From positions 1-64,000 of the forward strand of contig DATFMP010000102.1 in the NCBI GenBank assembly GCA_035266845.1: a stretch of 64,000 bases of DNA. Reading direction: 5' to 3'. Position 1 is the stretch's first letter; every line of letters begins with the position of its first letter. Source of the DNA: DATFMP01 sp035266845 (GTDB taxonomy: Bacteria > SAR324 > JACQKK01). A program made the translations under genes and the position numbers. Below, piece by piece: positions 50,168 to 60,109 of the stretch. Below the pieces are notes generated by a model, which worked only from the letters and a program-made list of their open reading frames with translations, was not told the DNA's origin and made no database searches.

Positions 50168-51154
50168 TCACCGCCTCCAGAGCCTGCGCGCCATGCGCAT
50201 GCGATCCTTGCCGCTGGCGTCCTCCTCGCGGATGGTGCGGCCGGTGAAGTGCAGGAACACGTCCTCCAGCGTGGGCTTGTGCACCGAGATGGAGTTGATG
50301 GAGACGCCATCCTGGCTGGCTCGCGTGACCAGTTCCGCGATGTGGCGCTCGGCCTGATCCAGCTTGATGCTGATAGCCCCGTCCCGCAGTTCCACCTGCT
50401 TCACGGCCGGCAGGGCCTGCAGGTGCGGCAGGATGCGGTCGTTGTTGGACGACTCCAGGATCACCACGTCGCCGCCGATCTGCCGCTTGAGGGCCGCCGG
50501 CGTGTCCGATGCGATGATGCGGCCGTGGTCGATGATGGCCACCTCGTCACAGAGCTTGTCCGCCTCGTCCATGTAGTGCGTGGTGAGGATGATCGTGATC
50601 TCCCGCTCCCGATTCAGGCGCTCGATATACGCCCACAGGTGGTTGCGCGTCTGGGGATCGAGCCCCAACGTGGGCTCGTCGAGGAACAGCACCCGCGGCT
50701 CGTGGAGCAGCCCGCGCGCGATCTCCAGGCGCCGGCGCATCCCACCGGAGAAGGTTTTCACCAGGTCGCCCTGTCGCTCGGCCAGCCCCACCAGGGTCAG
50801 CAGCTCACCGATCTTCGGCTGGCGGATGCGACGCGGCACGCGGTAGAGCCGCCCGTGGAAATCCATGTTCTCGTAGCAGGTCAACTCTTCGTCCAGGCTC
50901 TGGTCCTGGAACACGATGCCGATGGACTTGCGCACACTGGAGGGATCGCTGCGGATATCGAACCCGTTGATCCACGCCGCGCCGGAGGTGGGCCGGAGCA
51001 CAGTGGAAAGCATGGCCAGCGTGGTGCTCTTGCCGGCACCGTTGGGCCCCAGCAGCCCGAAGATGCGACCGCCGGCGATGCTGAACGAGACGTGATCGAC
51101 GGCCCTCAGGCCATCGAAGTCTTTGGTAAGCTCCTCCACCCGAACCGCCAGCAT
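50168..51154 (-). CDS. ABC transporter ATP-binding protein (DrrA-like)
   Basis: 328 aa. Walker A LLGPNGAGKSTT, Q-loop IGIVFQDQSLDEELT, signature FSGGMRRRLEIARGLL, Walker B VLFLDEPTLGLDP, switch His ILTTHYMDEADKLCD, and the C-terminal DrrA-type extension ending SVHKPTLEDVFLHFTG. ATG 51154 chosen; the longer frame to 51334 lacks similarity. Daunorubicin-resistance-type exporter ATPase paired with the adjacent permease. Confidence 0.92.
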   Translation of the reverse strand: MLAVRVEELTKDFDGLRAVDHVSFSIAGGRIFGLLGPNGAGKSTTLAMLSTVLRPTSGAAWINGFDIRSDPSSVRKSIGIVFQDQSLDEELTCYENMDFHGRLYRVPRRIRQPKIGELLTLVGLAERQGDLVKTFSGGMRRRLEIARGLLHEPRVLFLDEPTLGLDPQTRNHLWAYIERLNREREITIILTTHYMDEADKLCDEVAIIDHGRIIASDTPAALKRQIGGDVVILESSNNDRILPHLQALPAVKQVELRDGAISIKLDQAERHIAELVTRASQDGVSINSISVHKPTLEDVFLHFTGRTIREEDASGKDRMRMARRLWRR

Positions 51155-51249
51155 GCCGCGCTCCTCGCCGGCAGCGGCCTCCGCACGGTCGCTGCATCCA
51201 AGTTCAGGATAGCGCCGGGAACGCGGCCATGGCCAGACCGCCGGCCGGG

Positions 51250-52527
51250 TCAGCCGCTGGCACGGGCCAGGGCGGCGGCCCGCGCGAGCAGTGTGTACTT
51301 GCAGCGCAGGGCGGGCGCCAACTCCCTGGGCCATTCGCCCGACCGCAGGCAGCTCAGAAAGTCGTCCAGCACGCGCGCGAACTGTGCCTCGTGGGAGAGG
51401 TGCAAGGATGTGGGGGCTTCCAGCACCAGTTCTCCATCGGCGCCGTGGGCAACCGCTAGCCCGGGTAGCTCACCCTGCCACGCGGCCACGGCACGGCGCA
51501 GGTCCGCCTCCACGTCCGGCTCGCCCGCATTGGGCAGCACAGAGACTCGGGGCACAAATCCCGTCTCCGGGCCGTGCGCCACGATGATCTCCGCCCGGGT
51601 GCCGCGCAGCCGGCTGTGCTGCGTGTCGCCGCCGCCCGGGGGCTCCTCCGGATGCCACTCGGAGCGCAGGCGCACGGGAATCCCGCGCAGGCGGTAGGTC
51701 AGCTCTCCGTTGCAGAGCAGGTGCAGCACACCGTCACGCAGACAGGGGGCCAGCGCGTCCGGGAAGTCGGCCACCTGGGTGATCTGCGTGAAGCGCTCGC
51801 GCGGCACCGGTGTCGCCCAACGGCGCGCCTGCTCCAGGGCGATGTCGCGGGCGAAGTCCAGCGACGGTTCGCCGACGATCCGCTGCACCGCATCCACCAA
51901 GTGCGTGGGCACGTCCACGATGCCGTCGCCCTGCACACGGATATCGAAGTACCAGGGCGGGCGGACGAGCGGTACGCCGTTGACCCGCTTGTAGAGGTGG
52001 TGCGTACTCTCGATGGAAATGGCCGGGCCTGTCGCGGTGTCCGTGCGGAAGGTGCCGAACACCTCCGGCCGGCCTACCAGCAGGCGCTGGAGGCGGGCGC
52101 TCAGCTCATGGTGCGAGGTCATGATGTCCATGGCCAGCGCACCCGCGGCGTCCATGGCTGCCTCCAGGTCGGCCAGGCACTCGGGCCCCGTGACCCACGG
52201 CTTGTCGGCCAGCACGTGCAGGCCGGCCGCGTGCAGGCGGCGAATGGTGCCCATTCGGGTGTCGTTGCGTCCCGCCAAAACCACGGCATCGGCGTTCCGC
52301 TCGGCCACCAGCCGCTCCAGGGGCGCCTTGCCGGCGTATACCGTGGGCCGCCACTCGGTCGGCTGTTGCGCGCGGGCATTGAAGGCGCGCAGCAGTTCCA
52401 GGAACGCGTCCAGCTCCGGCCCCGGCGGCGCATACACGAACACTTCGTCGCGCACGAGGGGATGACGCTCGCGCAGGGTCAGCGCCGCGTGGAAGTGCCC
52501 GGGCTCCAGGAAGGCCAGTGTGAACAT
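51250..52527 (-). CDS. Gfo/Idh/MocA-type oxidoreductase
   Basis: 425 aa. N-terminal dinucleotide-binding region starting MFTLAFLEPGHFHAALTLRE and containing DAVVLAGRNDTRMGTIRRLH, AGLHVLADKPW, where DKP replaces the usual EKP. C-terminal half matches the putative oxidoreductase C-terminal domain seen in a subset of this family (GVPLVRPPWYFDIRVQGDGI, VDVPTHLVD). Likely NAD(P)-dependent sugar or cyclitol dehydrogenase; substrate unknown. Confidence 0.8.
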   Translation of the reverse strand: MFTLAFLEPGHFHAALTLRERHPLVRDEVFVYAPPGPELDAFLELLRAFNARAQQPTEWRPTVYAGKAPLERLVAERNADAVVLAGRNDTRMGTIRRLHAAGLHVLADKPWVTGPECLADLEAAMDAAGALAMDIMTSHHELSARLQRLLVGRPEVFGTFRTDTATGPAISIESTHHLYKRVNGVPLVRPPWYFDIRVQGDGIVDVPTHLVDAVQRIVGEPSLDFARDIALEQARRWATPVPRERFTQITQVADFPDALAPCLRDGVLHLLCNGELTYRLRGIPVRLRSEWHPEEPPGGGDTQHSRLRGTRAEIIVAHGPETGFVPRVSVLPNAGEPDVEADLRRAVAAWQGELPGLAVAHGADGELVLEAPTSLHLSHEAQFARVLDDFLSCLRSGEWPRELAPALRCKYTLLARAAALARASG

Positions 52528-52850
52528 GGCGCTCGCAGCGGTTGGGAGGCTTGCGGGAAGGCGTTCCCCTCGTTACCCGCCCACTGGGCAGAGTGTCAAT
52601 GCGCGGCGGTCAGGCAGGCCGGCTGGCTTGTGTACCGCTGGATTGGCGCAAACAGCAGATGTCTCGCTCCGCTCGACATGACAGTAGCCGTTGCCCCCGG
52701 GCTCAGCGAGGAGCCGGACCCCCGGGCTGTGTCGTTAATGGCCAGTGCGGGCCGGATGTGAGCGCTCGTCTGCCTCCCGTTGCCGCGCCGGCTGCGGCGG
52801 CGTATGAATGGACTCCACCGGAGACGACACAACCGAGCGAATCCTTGCCG
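52528..52850. other. Intergenic region with repeat copy C
   Basis: 323 bp between the divergent oxidoreductase and the hypothetical gene at 52851. It contains the third copy of the dispersed repeat (52650-52685). No gene seen. Confidence 0.6.
52650..52685 (+). repeat. Dispersed AGCAGATT repeat, copy C
   Basis: AACAGCAGATGTCTCGCTCC followed by GCTCGACATGACAG; the most diverged of the three copies, same orientation, right half only. Confidence 0.75.
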
Positions 52851-53903
52851 ATGGCTATCGCGTATTCCGATACCGCCCCCGCGCACCGGCCGTGGCGGGC
52901 GGTGGAGACGCTGTACCACGCCTACCTGACGGGGTTGATCCTCTCCGTGGTGACGCGCTGCGGGGAGCATGACGCCGCCGAGGTGGTGTTTCACACGTTC
53001 CGGCGCCAGCAGCAGGCGTTGTTTTTGCCGGGACTGGCCAAGCTGGGGCTGCGTGAGCTGCCGGACGCCGTGGCCTGCGCGCAGTATCACTACCTCTCCA
53101 ACGCCATGGGCGGCGTGAAGGTGGCCTATGCGCGGGAATCCGACCGCAAGGCCTGGGTGCGCTATCCGCCCCCGCGCTGGATCTGGGCCGGTACGGCGGT
53201 GTGTGGCGTACCCGCGGCGGTTTCCGCGGCCATGCTGCGTGGTTGGCACGCCCACAACGGCGTCACCTTGGACAATCCGCAGTTGGGATTCGTGTGCACG
53301 GGCCAGACGGTGGAGGGCCACCCCGGCCTGGAGGGCTACTACCTGGAGTACGACCACGAGCTGGCCCCCGAGGAGCGCCTGCGCTTCAGTCCGGGCGAGG
53401 CAGCCCCGCCCTACGACCCTGCGGCGATGCCGCGGCCGCCCGCGGCGGACTGGCCCCCGGAGCGGCTGCGCAAGGCCATGCGCAACTACGCAATGGCCTA
53501 CGTGCGCACCATCCTGCCGGTGGTGCTGGACGTCCTGGGGCCCGAGCGCGGTGGTGCGGTGGCGGCTCACGCGGCACGGCTGATCGGCATGCAGTTCTAC
53601 GACGAGGTGGCCGCGCTGTTGGAGGTGCGCGGGACGGACGCCGGGGCGTTCGCGGCCCTGTTGGCCGCGCTGCTGGTGGCGCAGGGCGAGGATGTGCAAC
53701 CCATGGAAGAGCGGGGCGCACCCGGCGTGCGCATGCGTGGCTGGCGGCTGCTGGCCGGGGAACCGATGGCCCGCGCCGCGTTCCCCGCCTGGAATGCATT
53801 GTGGGAGGGGGCCCTGGCGGTGCACAATCGAGCCTTGCGGCTGGAGGCCACCTGCGACGAGAGCGGCGATGCGCTGGATATCGGCTGGCGGGTCGTGGCC
53901 TGA
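52851..53903 (+). CDS. Conserved-looking protein of unknown function
   Basis: 350 aa from ATG 52851 (MAIAYSDTAPAHRPWRAVET); no Shine-Dalgarno is clear and the frame extends to 52542 through the dispersed repeat. Mixed alpha/beta, no signal peptide. Notable segments: AVACAQYHYLSNAMGGVKVA, ARESDRKAWVRYPPPRWIW, YLEYDHELAPEERLRF and a His/Asp/Glu-rich middle that might bind metal. Not recognised. It lies 57 bp before the dehydratase gene on the same strand and may form an operon with it. Confidence 0.7.
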   Translation: MAIAYSDTAPAHRPWRAVETLYHAYLTGLILSVVTRCGEHDAAEVVFHTFRRQQQALFLPGLAKLGLRELPDAVACAQYHYLSNAMGGVKVAYARESDRKAWVRYPPPRWIWAGTAVCGVPAAVSAAMLRGWHAHNGVTLDNPQLGFVCTGQTVEGHPGLEGYYLEYDHELAPEERLRFSPGEAAPPYDPAAMPRPPAADWPPERLRKAMRNYAMAYVRTILPVVLDVLGPERGGAVAAHAARLIGMQFYDEVAALLEVRGTDAGAFAALLAALLVAQGEDVQPMEERGAPGVRMRGWRLLAGEPMARAAFPAWNALWEGALAVHNRALRLEATCDESGDALDIGWRVVA

Positions 53904-53960
53904 TGCCGAGTCCGGCCCCGGGGCCCTGGGTTTGAACCGCACGAGGTGACGAGACACGCC

Positions 53961-54905
53961 ATGAGTGAGATGGACATCAGCCGCGAACGCATCGAAGCGA
54001 CAGAGCAGCGAATTCGGCCGCACATCCGCCGCACGCCGGTGGTGGAGGCGGACGGTGCGGACTTCGGGCTGGCCCCGCAGCCGCTCACTTTCAAGCTGGA
54101 GCAGCTTCAGCACGCCGGCTCGTTCAAGACGCGCGGGGCGTTCGCGAACCTGCTTCTGCGGGATGTGCCGCGCGTGGGCGTGGCGGCGGCCTCGGGCGGC
54201 AACCATGGCGCGGCGGTGGCCTACGCGGCCATGAAGCTGGCTATTTCTGCGCACATCTTCGTGCCCACGGTTTCCTCGCCGGCCAAGATCGCGCGCATCC
54301 GGGAGTATGGTGCGGAACTGGTGGTGACCGGAGAGCGATACGCCGATGCCCTGGCGGCGAGCGAGGTCTGGATCGCGGAATCCGGCGCCCTGCCCGTGCA
54401 CGCATTCGACCAGGCCGAGACGCTGCTGGGGCAGGCTACGCTGGGCCTGGAGCTGGAGGCCCAGGCCCCCACGCTGGATACGCTGCTGGTGGGCGTGGGC
54501 GGTGGGGGCCTCATTGGCGGCATCGCCGCTTGGTATGCCGGGCGCTTGCGGGTCGTGGGCGTCGAGCCGGAAGCAGCGCCTACGCTGACGCGCGCCCTGG
54601 AGGCCGGGGAGCCCGTGGATGCGCCGGCGGGCGGAATCGCGGCCGATTCGCTCGCGCCACGACAGGTGGGCAAGCTGATGTTCCCGCTTGCGCAACACTT
54701 CGTCGAGCACGTGGTGCGGGTGCCCGACGAGGCGATCCGACAGTCGCAGGAAGCCCTGTGGAAGGCTCTGCGGGTGGTGGCGGAGCCGGGTGGCGCGGCG
54801 GCCTTCGGAGCGCTGCTGGCTGGCCGCTACCGGCCGGAGCCTGGCGAGCGGGTGGGCGTGTTGATCAGTGGTGGCAATACCGTGGCGGTGGACTTCAGCC
54901 GCTAG
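53961..54905 (+). CDS. PLP-dependent serine/threonine dehydratase-like enzyme
   Basis: 314 aa, fold-type II. Schiff-base Lys in HAGSFKTRGAFANLL, PLP substrate loop ASGGNHGAAVAYAA, phosphate-binding GVGGGGLIGG and C-terminal ISGGNT. Length matches catabolic threonine/serine dehydratases and serine racemases without an ACT domain. Converts Ser/Thr (or hydroxyaspartate) to oxo acid and ammonia. ATG 53961 follows GAGGTGACGAG. Confidence 0.9.
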   Translation: MSEMDISRERIEATEQRIRPHIRRTPVVEADGADFGLAPQPLTFKLEQLQHAGSFKTRGAFANLLLRDVPRVGVAAASGGNHGAAVAYAAMKLAISAHIFVPTVSSPAKIARIREYGAELVVTGERYADALAASEVWIAESGALPVHAFDQAETLLGQATLGLELEAQAPTLDTLLVGVGGGGLIGGIAAWYAGRLRVVGVEPEAAPTLTRALEAGEPVDAPAGGIAADSLAPRQVGKLMFPLAQHFVEHVVRVPDEAIRQSQEALWKALRVVAEPGGAAAFGALLAGRYRPEPGERVGVLISGGNTVAVDFSR

Positions 54906-55055
54906 GTTACGCGGCAGGCGGCGCGGCGGCGTGAGCGGCCGTGGAGGTCAAACCGAAACCGTTTTTCAGCGTTTCAGTTCGAGAGGGTGACCGCAGCAGG
55001 AGAGGAGCCCGGCAGGGGCATTTCGTGCGGTGCACCCAACCCAACCGGGGGCAAA

Positions 55056-58000
55056 GTGAGTCCAGTTCGCAGGCATCAGGTGCGCGTACTGTTGGGGGTT
55101 TCCCTGGCCGCGCTGCTGGTGACCCTCAGCATCGACTACGCCCTGTACCGGCGGAACCTGGCGGCCACGAGCGCGCAGCTGCGGCTGGTCGTGAGCGCCC
55201 AGGTGCGCCTGATCGATTCCATGCGGCGCTTTCACGACGCCCATGGCGATCACCACCACGTCCCCAACTCGTTTGCAGAAATCCTGATGCAGCTCCGGGC
55301 TGCACATGAGGGCTATCCCCTGCTCGGTCGCACGGGCCAAGTGCTGTTCGGGTACAAAGACGCGGACGGTCTGCATTGCGTGGCCGGCTCCGAGGATGGC
55401 CAAGCCAAGCTCGTATCCACGCTGCCGAAGCCCAATGGATTGGCCGACCCCATGTGGCGCGCCGTGGCCAACCAGACCGGCACCATGGTCGGTCGGGACT
55501 TCCGTGGGGTCCAGGTGCTGGCCGCCTATGGGCCCGTGCCGCGGCTAGGCCTCGGTATCGTGGCCAAAGCGGACCTCTGGGATCTCCGGGCACCCTACGT
55601 GGTGGGTGGCGTGCTGGGGGGAGCGCTGGTGGTGCTGTGCGTGCTGCTGGGTGCGCTGCCCGTGCTGCGCAGCATCGCGCCGCTCGTCCAGCGGCTGGCG
55701 GAGAGTGAGGACTTTGGCCGATCGGTGATCGAGACGGCCGTGGACGCCATCGTCTGCGTCGATGCGTCCGGCACGGTGCTCTCCGTCAATCCGGCCGGTG
55801 AGCGGATGTTTGGATACACGGCCTCAGAGCTGGTCGGCAGCCGTGTGACCGAGCTGCTGGCGGAGCCCGACCGCAGCGAGCTCAGTCAGCACATGGAACG
55901 TTTCGGCGGCTCGGACGAGGTGACCGTGCTCGGTCAGGGCCGCACCATCACCGGGCGGCGCAAGGACGGCTCCGAACTGCCGATCGAACTGGCCATCGGC
56001 AAGGTCGCGGTGCAGGGGCGTCCGGTCCTCACCGCATTCGTGCGCGATACCAGTGAACGCGTCGAGGCTCAGCGCGAGCTGCAGGCCAGCCAGCGCCTGC
56101 TGCAGGCCGTGTTCGATACCATTCCGTTCCCGCTGACGCTGAAGGACCGGGGCAGCCACTACTTGATGGTCAACCCGGGCTGGTACCAGTTCTATGGTCA
56201 CGAGCCGCACGAGGTGCTGCACACGCACACCCGCGATTTGCCGCGGCGTCCGCCCGAGGAGGCCGATCAACTCGCCGTGCTGGACGAGCGGGTTGTGGCA
56301 GGGAGCGGCATGCTCGTGGTGGGGGAGATTGGGCTGACGTTGCGCTCAGGCGAGCACCGTATCATCCGCACCTACAAGACCGGCCTGCGCAACGAGGACG
56401 GTGACCTCGCCGGGATTGTGTCGGTGGACGTGGACATCAGCGAGTTGGTGAAGCAGCAGCAGGCCCTGCGCGCCAGCCAGCGCCTCCTAAGCACAGTCTT
56501 CGATACGATTCCGCACGCGCTGGCCATCAAAGACCGTGATAGCCGTTATCTTATGGTCAACCGCGCCTGGCGCGAATTCCATGGGCTGTCGGAGGACAAG
56601 GTGCTGGGTGTGCGCACGGTCGATCTTCAGAATGCGCCCCATGTGCGCGTGGATGACGCCGTCGAGCGAGACCGGCAGGTCCTTGACGGCACGGTGCCAT
56701 CACTTGTGCACGAATTCGTCCGCTCCAATGCGGCGGGTCAGGTGCGGAACCTGCAGCAGATTCGCGCCCCGTTGCGCGATGACGATGGGACCATCACGGG
56801 CGTGCTGGTGCTCTCGATGGACATGACGGAGCACTGGCAGGCGGAGCAGGCTGCGCGTCGGGCCATGGGGCAGGTGGCCCTGCTCCAGCGTGTGGCGGTG
56901 CTGGCCAATGAGGCCGTAACGCCCGAGGAGGCTTTGCGCGGTTGCCTGGGTGAGGTCAGCAGCACACTCGGCTGGTCGCTGGGCCACGTGATATTGCCCG
57001 ACGGTGCCGGGCCGGCCCGCCTGGTGTCCACCGGGTTGTGGTACGCGGAGCCACCGGACATTTGTGTGGAGTTCCGCGCCCTTTCCGAGCAACGCGACTT
57101 CTTCGAGGACGAAGATCTGCCTGGGCTCGCCCTTCGGCGCATGGCGCCCATCTGGGTCGAGGACCTTCAGACGGATCCCGTCTTCGCACGTCGCCTGCCG
57201 GACTGTCCGCTGCGCTCGGCGTGTGTCCTACCCGTGTTGATGGGAGAGGAGGCGGTGGCGGTGCTGGAGTTCTTTAGCCAGGAACAGGAGCCAGAGCCGC
57301 CGGGAATGCTGGACGTGCTGACGCAGATTGGCACGCAGCTTTCCCTCGTCGTGGAACGGCACCGCGCCGCGCAGGAGCTGCAGGCTAGCGAAGAGCGTTT
57401 CCGCAACCTGATCGAGGGCTCGGTGCAGGGCGTTGTCATCATCCGCGATACCAAGCCGCTCTTCGCCAATCAGGCCTACGCGGATATCCTCGGGTACACC
57501 TCTCCGGAAGACGTGCTGGCGCACTGGAGCTATGAGGGCACGTTTCCCGAGGGAGAGCGCGAGCGCCTGCTGGGCTATCACAGGGCACGCATGCGCGGCG
57601 AGCCGGCGCCGAATTACTATGAAACTCAGGCGCACCGCCTGGACGGCACCCTGATCTGGATGGAGACCAATGCGCGCACGGTCAACTGGAATGGTGAGCG
57701 GGCCACCCAGATCACCACCCGCGAGGTGACCGAACGCAAGCGTGCCGAGTCCGCGCTGCGCACCAGCGAGGAGCGCTTCCGAAACCTGATCGAAGGCTCT
57801 CAGCAGGGCATCGTGATCTACCGCAGTGGCGTGTCGCAATTCGTGAACCGGTCCTTCGCGCGCATTTTCGGCTACGACTCCCCCGAGGAGATCATGGCCC
57901 TTGGCTCCTTGCAGGATCTGGTGGACCCGCAGGAAACGGAGACTGTGCTTGCGTGGCAATCACAGGTAGGCCGCGATGGCCGGCCCCGGGATTCGCAGAT

Positions 58001-59318
58001 CAAGGTGACGGGCGTGCGGCGCGATGGGCAGCGCATTCAGGTGGAGGCGTTCTTCCAGGCCATCGAGTGGCAGGGCCGGCGCGCCGTGCAGGTCACCGTC
58101 GCCGACGTTTCGGACCGCGTGCGGCTGGAGGATCAACTCCGCCAGGCGCAAAAGATGGAGGCGGTTGGGCAACTGGCGGGCGGTGTGGCACACGACTTCA
58201 ACAATATTCTGCAGATCATCCGCGGATTCAGCGAGTTGGCCCGCAGCAAGGTGGACGGCAGTCCCGCCGCGGGCTATCTGGACAAGGTGCTGAAGGCGGC
58301 CGAGAACGCCTCCCGGGTGATCCGGCAATTGCTCGCTCTGAGCCGGCGCGAGATGTTGCGGCCACGCAACCTGGACATGAACCGGCTTATCGCTGATCTG
58401 ATGCAGATGGTGCAGCGCGTGATCGGCGAGCACATCGAACTGGTACTGAGCACACGTGCCGACCCGGCAGTGGTGCAGGCCGATGCGGCGCTGCTGGAGC
58501 AGGTGCTCCTGAATCTCTGCGTCAATGCTCGCGACGCCATGCCCGATGGCGGCACGCTGCACATCGCGACCGAGCGCATGGTCGCGGATGTGGAGTTCTC
58601 GCGGCTGCACGGTTGGTGCGAGCAGGGGCCCTACATTCTCATCACGGTGGCTGATACCGGCAGCGGTATCGCCGTGCAGGATCGCGAGCACGTCTTCGAG
58701 CCGTTCTTCACCACGAAGGAGGCGGGGAAGGGCACTGGACTGGGCCTGTCCATGGCCTATGGCATTGTGCAGCAGCACAAGGGCTTGATGGAGGTGGACA
58801 GCGATCCTGAGCGTGGTGCCACCTTCCGCATCTACCTACCGGCAGTGGTGGCCACACCGGAAGTGCCGGCCGAGCGCGACCCGGCGGATATGGCGGGGGG
58901 ACGCGAAACAGTGCTGGTGGCGGAGGACGAACCGGGCGTGCTGCAACTGGTGGTGCACCTGCTGGAGAGCCAGGGCTACCGGGTGCTGCAGGCGACCCAC
59001 GGGGAAGAGGCCCTACAAGTTTTCGAAGCGCACGAGGGCGAGATCAACTTGGCGCTGCTGGACGTGGTCATGCCGCGGCAGGGCGGCCGTGCCGTGTATC
59101 AGGCGCTCCAGGCGCGCCGACCGGACGTGCCCGTGCTGTTCAGCACGGGCTATGCGGCGGATTCGCTGGACGAAGACTTTGTCCGCACTCACCGCTTCCA
59201 CCTCATCCGCAAACCCTACAGCCCCGCGGCGCTGTTCCGCGCGGTGCGCGAGGCGCTGGATTCCCCCTGGCCGCCCGGGCAGGCTGCCGGAGAGCCAGTG
59301 CCGGAAGTGCTCTCCTAG
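55056..59318 (+). CDS. Hybrid sensor histidine kinase, five PAS, GAF, receiver
   Basis: About 1420 aa. Two membrane helices (about 8-26 and 178-205) enclose an extracytoplasmic domain with a His-rich stretch (HDAHGDHHHVP). Then PAS1 (VDAIVCVDASGTVLSVNPAG), PAS2 and PAS3 (a near-duplicate pair, VFDTIPFPLTLKDR and VFDTIPHALAIKDR), GAF (about 610-765), PAS4 and PAS5 (FRNLIEGSVQGVV and FRNLIEGSQQGIV). HisKA with phospho-His in GGVAHDFNNIL, HATPase (NLCVNARDAMPDGG, GTGLGLSMAYGIV) and a C-terminal receiver with Asp in LALLDVVMP. GTG 55056 has GGGGG five bases upstream; GTG 54987 is an alternative. Output partner not encoded nearby. Confidence 0.93.
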   Translation: MSPVRRHQVRVLLGVSLAALLVTLSIDYALYRRNLAATSAQLRLVVSAQVRLIDSMRRFHDAHGDHHHVPNSFAEILMQLRAAHEGYPLLGRTGQVLFGYKDADGLHCVAGSEDGQAKLVSTLPKPNGLADPMWRAVANQTGTMVGRDFRGVQVLAAYGPVPRLGLGIVAKADLWDLRAPYVVGGVLGGALVVLCVLLGALPVLRSIAPLVQRLAESEDFGRSVIETAVDAIVCVDASGTVLSVNPAGERMFGYTASELVGSRVTELLAEPDRSELSQHMERFGGSDEVTVLGQGRTITGRRKDGSELPIELAIGKVAVQGRPVLTAFVRDTSERVEAQRELQASQRLLQAVFDTIPFPLTLKDRGSHYLMVNPGWYQFYGHEPHEVLHTHTRDLPRRPPEEADQLAVLDERVVAGSGMLVVGEIGLTLRSGEHRIIRTYKTGLRNEDGDLAGIVSVDVDISELVKQQQALRASQRLLSTVFDTIPHALAIKDRDSRYLMVNRAWREFHGLSEDKVLGVRTVDLQNAPHVRVDDAVERDRQVLDGTVPSLVHEFVRSNAAGQVRNLQQIRAPLRDDDGTITGVLVLSMDMTEHWQAEQAARRAMGQVALLQRVAVLANEAVTPEEALRGCLGEVSSTLGWSLGHVILPDGAGPARLVSTGLWYAEPPDICVEFRALSEQRDFFEDEDLPGLALRRMAPIWVEDLQTDPVFARRLPDCPLRSACVLPVLMGEEAVAVLEFFSQEQEPEPPGMLDVLTQIGTQLSLVVERHRAAQELQASEERFRNLIEGSVQGVVIIRDTKPLFANQAYADILGYTSPEDVLAHWSYEGTFPEGERERLLGYHRARMRGEPAPNYYETQAHRLDGTLIWMETNARTVNWNGERATQITTREVTERKRAESALRTSEERFRNLIEGSQQGIVIYRSGVSQFVNRSFARIFGYDSPEEIMALGSLQDLVDPQETETVLAWQSQVGRDGRPRDSQIKVTGVRRDGQRIQVEAFFQAIEWQGRRAVQVTVADVSDRVRLEDQLRQAQKMEAVGQLAGGVAHDFNNILQIIRGFSELARSKVDGSPAAGYLDKVLKAAENASRVIRQLLALSRREMLRPRNLDMNRLIADLMQMVQRVIGEHIELVLSTRADPAVVQADAALLEQVLLNLCVNARDAMPDGGTLHIATERMVADVEFSRLHGWCEQGPYILITVADTGSGIAVQDREHVFEPFFTTKEAGKGTGLGLSMAYGIVQQHKGLMEVDSDPERGATFRIYLPAVVATPEVPAERDPADMAGGRETVLVAEDEPGVLQLVVHLLESQGYRVLQATHGEEALQVFEAHEGEINLALLDVVMPRQGGRAVYQALQARRPDVPVLFSTGYAADSLDEDFVRTHRFHLIRKPYSPAALFRAVREALDSPWPPGQAAGEPVPEVLS

Positions 59319-59328
59319 CGCCGTCCCG

Positions 59329-60090
59329 CTACATCGTCATGCCGCCGTCGATGGCGATGGCCTGTCCCGTCACGTAGGCCGATTCGTCGGCGGCCAGATA
59401 GGCTGCCAGCGCGGCGATCTCCTGGGGCTGCCCCACGCGGCCCATGGGTTGGCGGGCGATGAAGTCCTTCAGCGCCTGCTCCGGGTCGGCAGCCTGATTC
59501 ACACGGCCGTGCCAGGAGGGCGTTTCCACCGTGCCGGGGCAGATGGCATTGGAGCGGATGCCCTGGCCGATGAAGTCGATGGCAAGGCTCTTGGTCAGCC
59601 CGATCACGGCTGCCTTGGTGACCGAATAGACGCCGCGGTCCTTGACGGCGAAGGGCCCCGCGACCGACGAGATGTTCACGACGCTGCCGCCGCCGGAGGC
59701 GATCATCAGCGGCACGACCAGCCGACACACGTACCACATGCCCTTGACGTTGATGTCGTGGGAGCGCTGCCAGCTCTCTTCGCTGGCGTCCACCAGCGTG
59801 CCTCCGTCCACGATGCCAGCCACGTTGCACAGTGCGTGCACGGCGCCGTGGCGTTCGCGTACCTCGTCCACGGCGCGGCGGCAATCGGCCTCCCGCGAGA
59901 CGTCCGCCACGATGGTGTGCAGGCTCCCACCGCGCTTCTGCACGCCCGCGGCGACGCGCTGCAACGCCTCGTCGTTGAGATCCATGCCGATCACCGTGCC
60001 GCCTTCCTCGCTAAAGCGGTAGCAGATTTGCTCCCCAATGCCGGCTCCCGCGCCGGTCACCAGGGCGATCTTGCCTTGCAGTCGTTGCAT
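59329..60090 (-). CDS. Short-chain dehydrogenase/reductase
   Basis: 253 aa classical SDR. Cofactor motif TGAGAGIG (12-19), NVAG, catalytic Ser in VVNISSVAG and YSVTK. Acidic residue after strand 2 (GMDLND) indicates NAD preference. C-terminal ending YVTGQAIAIDGGMTM is typical. Adjacent to two LLM oxidoreductases and an acyl-CoA synthetase, which suggests a hydroxy-acid or alcohol degradation pathway. Confidence 0.93.
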   Translation of the reverse strand: MQRLQGKIALVTGAGAGIGEQICYRFSEEGGTVIGMDLNDEALQRVAAGVQKRGGSLHTIVADVSREADCRRAVDEVRERHGAVHALCNVAGIVDGGTLVDASEESWQRSHDINVKGMWYVCRLVVPLMIASGGGSVVNISSVAGPFAVKDRGVYSVTKAAVIGLTKSLAIDFIGQGIRSNAICPGTVETPSWHGRVNQAADPEQALKDFIARQPMGRVGQPQEIAALAAYLAADESAYVTGQAIAIDGGMTM

Positions 60091-60109
60091 GCTCGCTCGT
60101 CGTTAGGGT

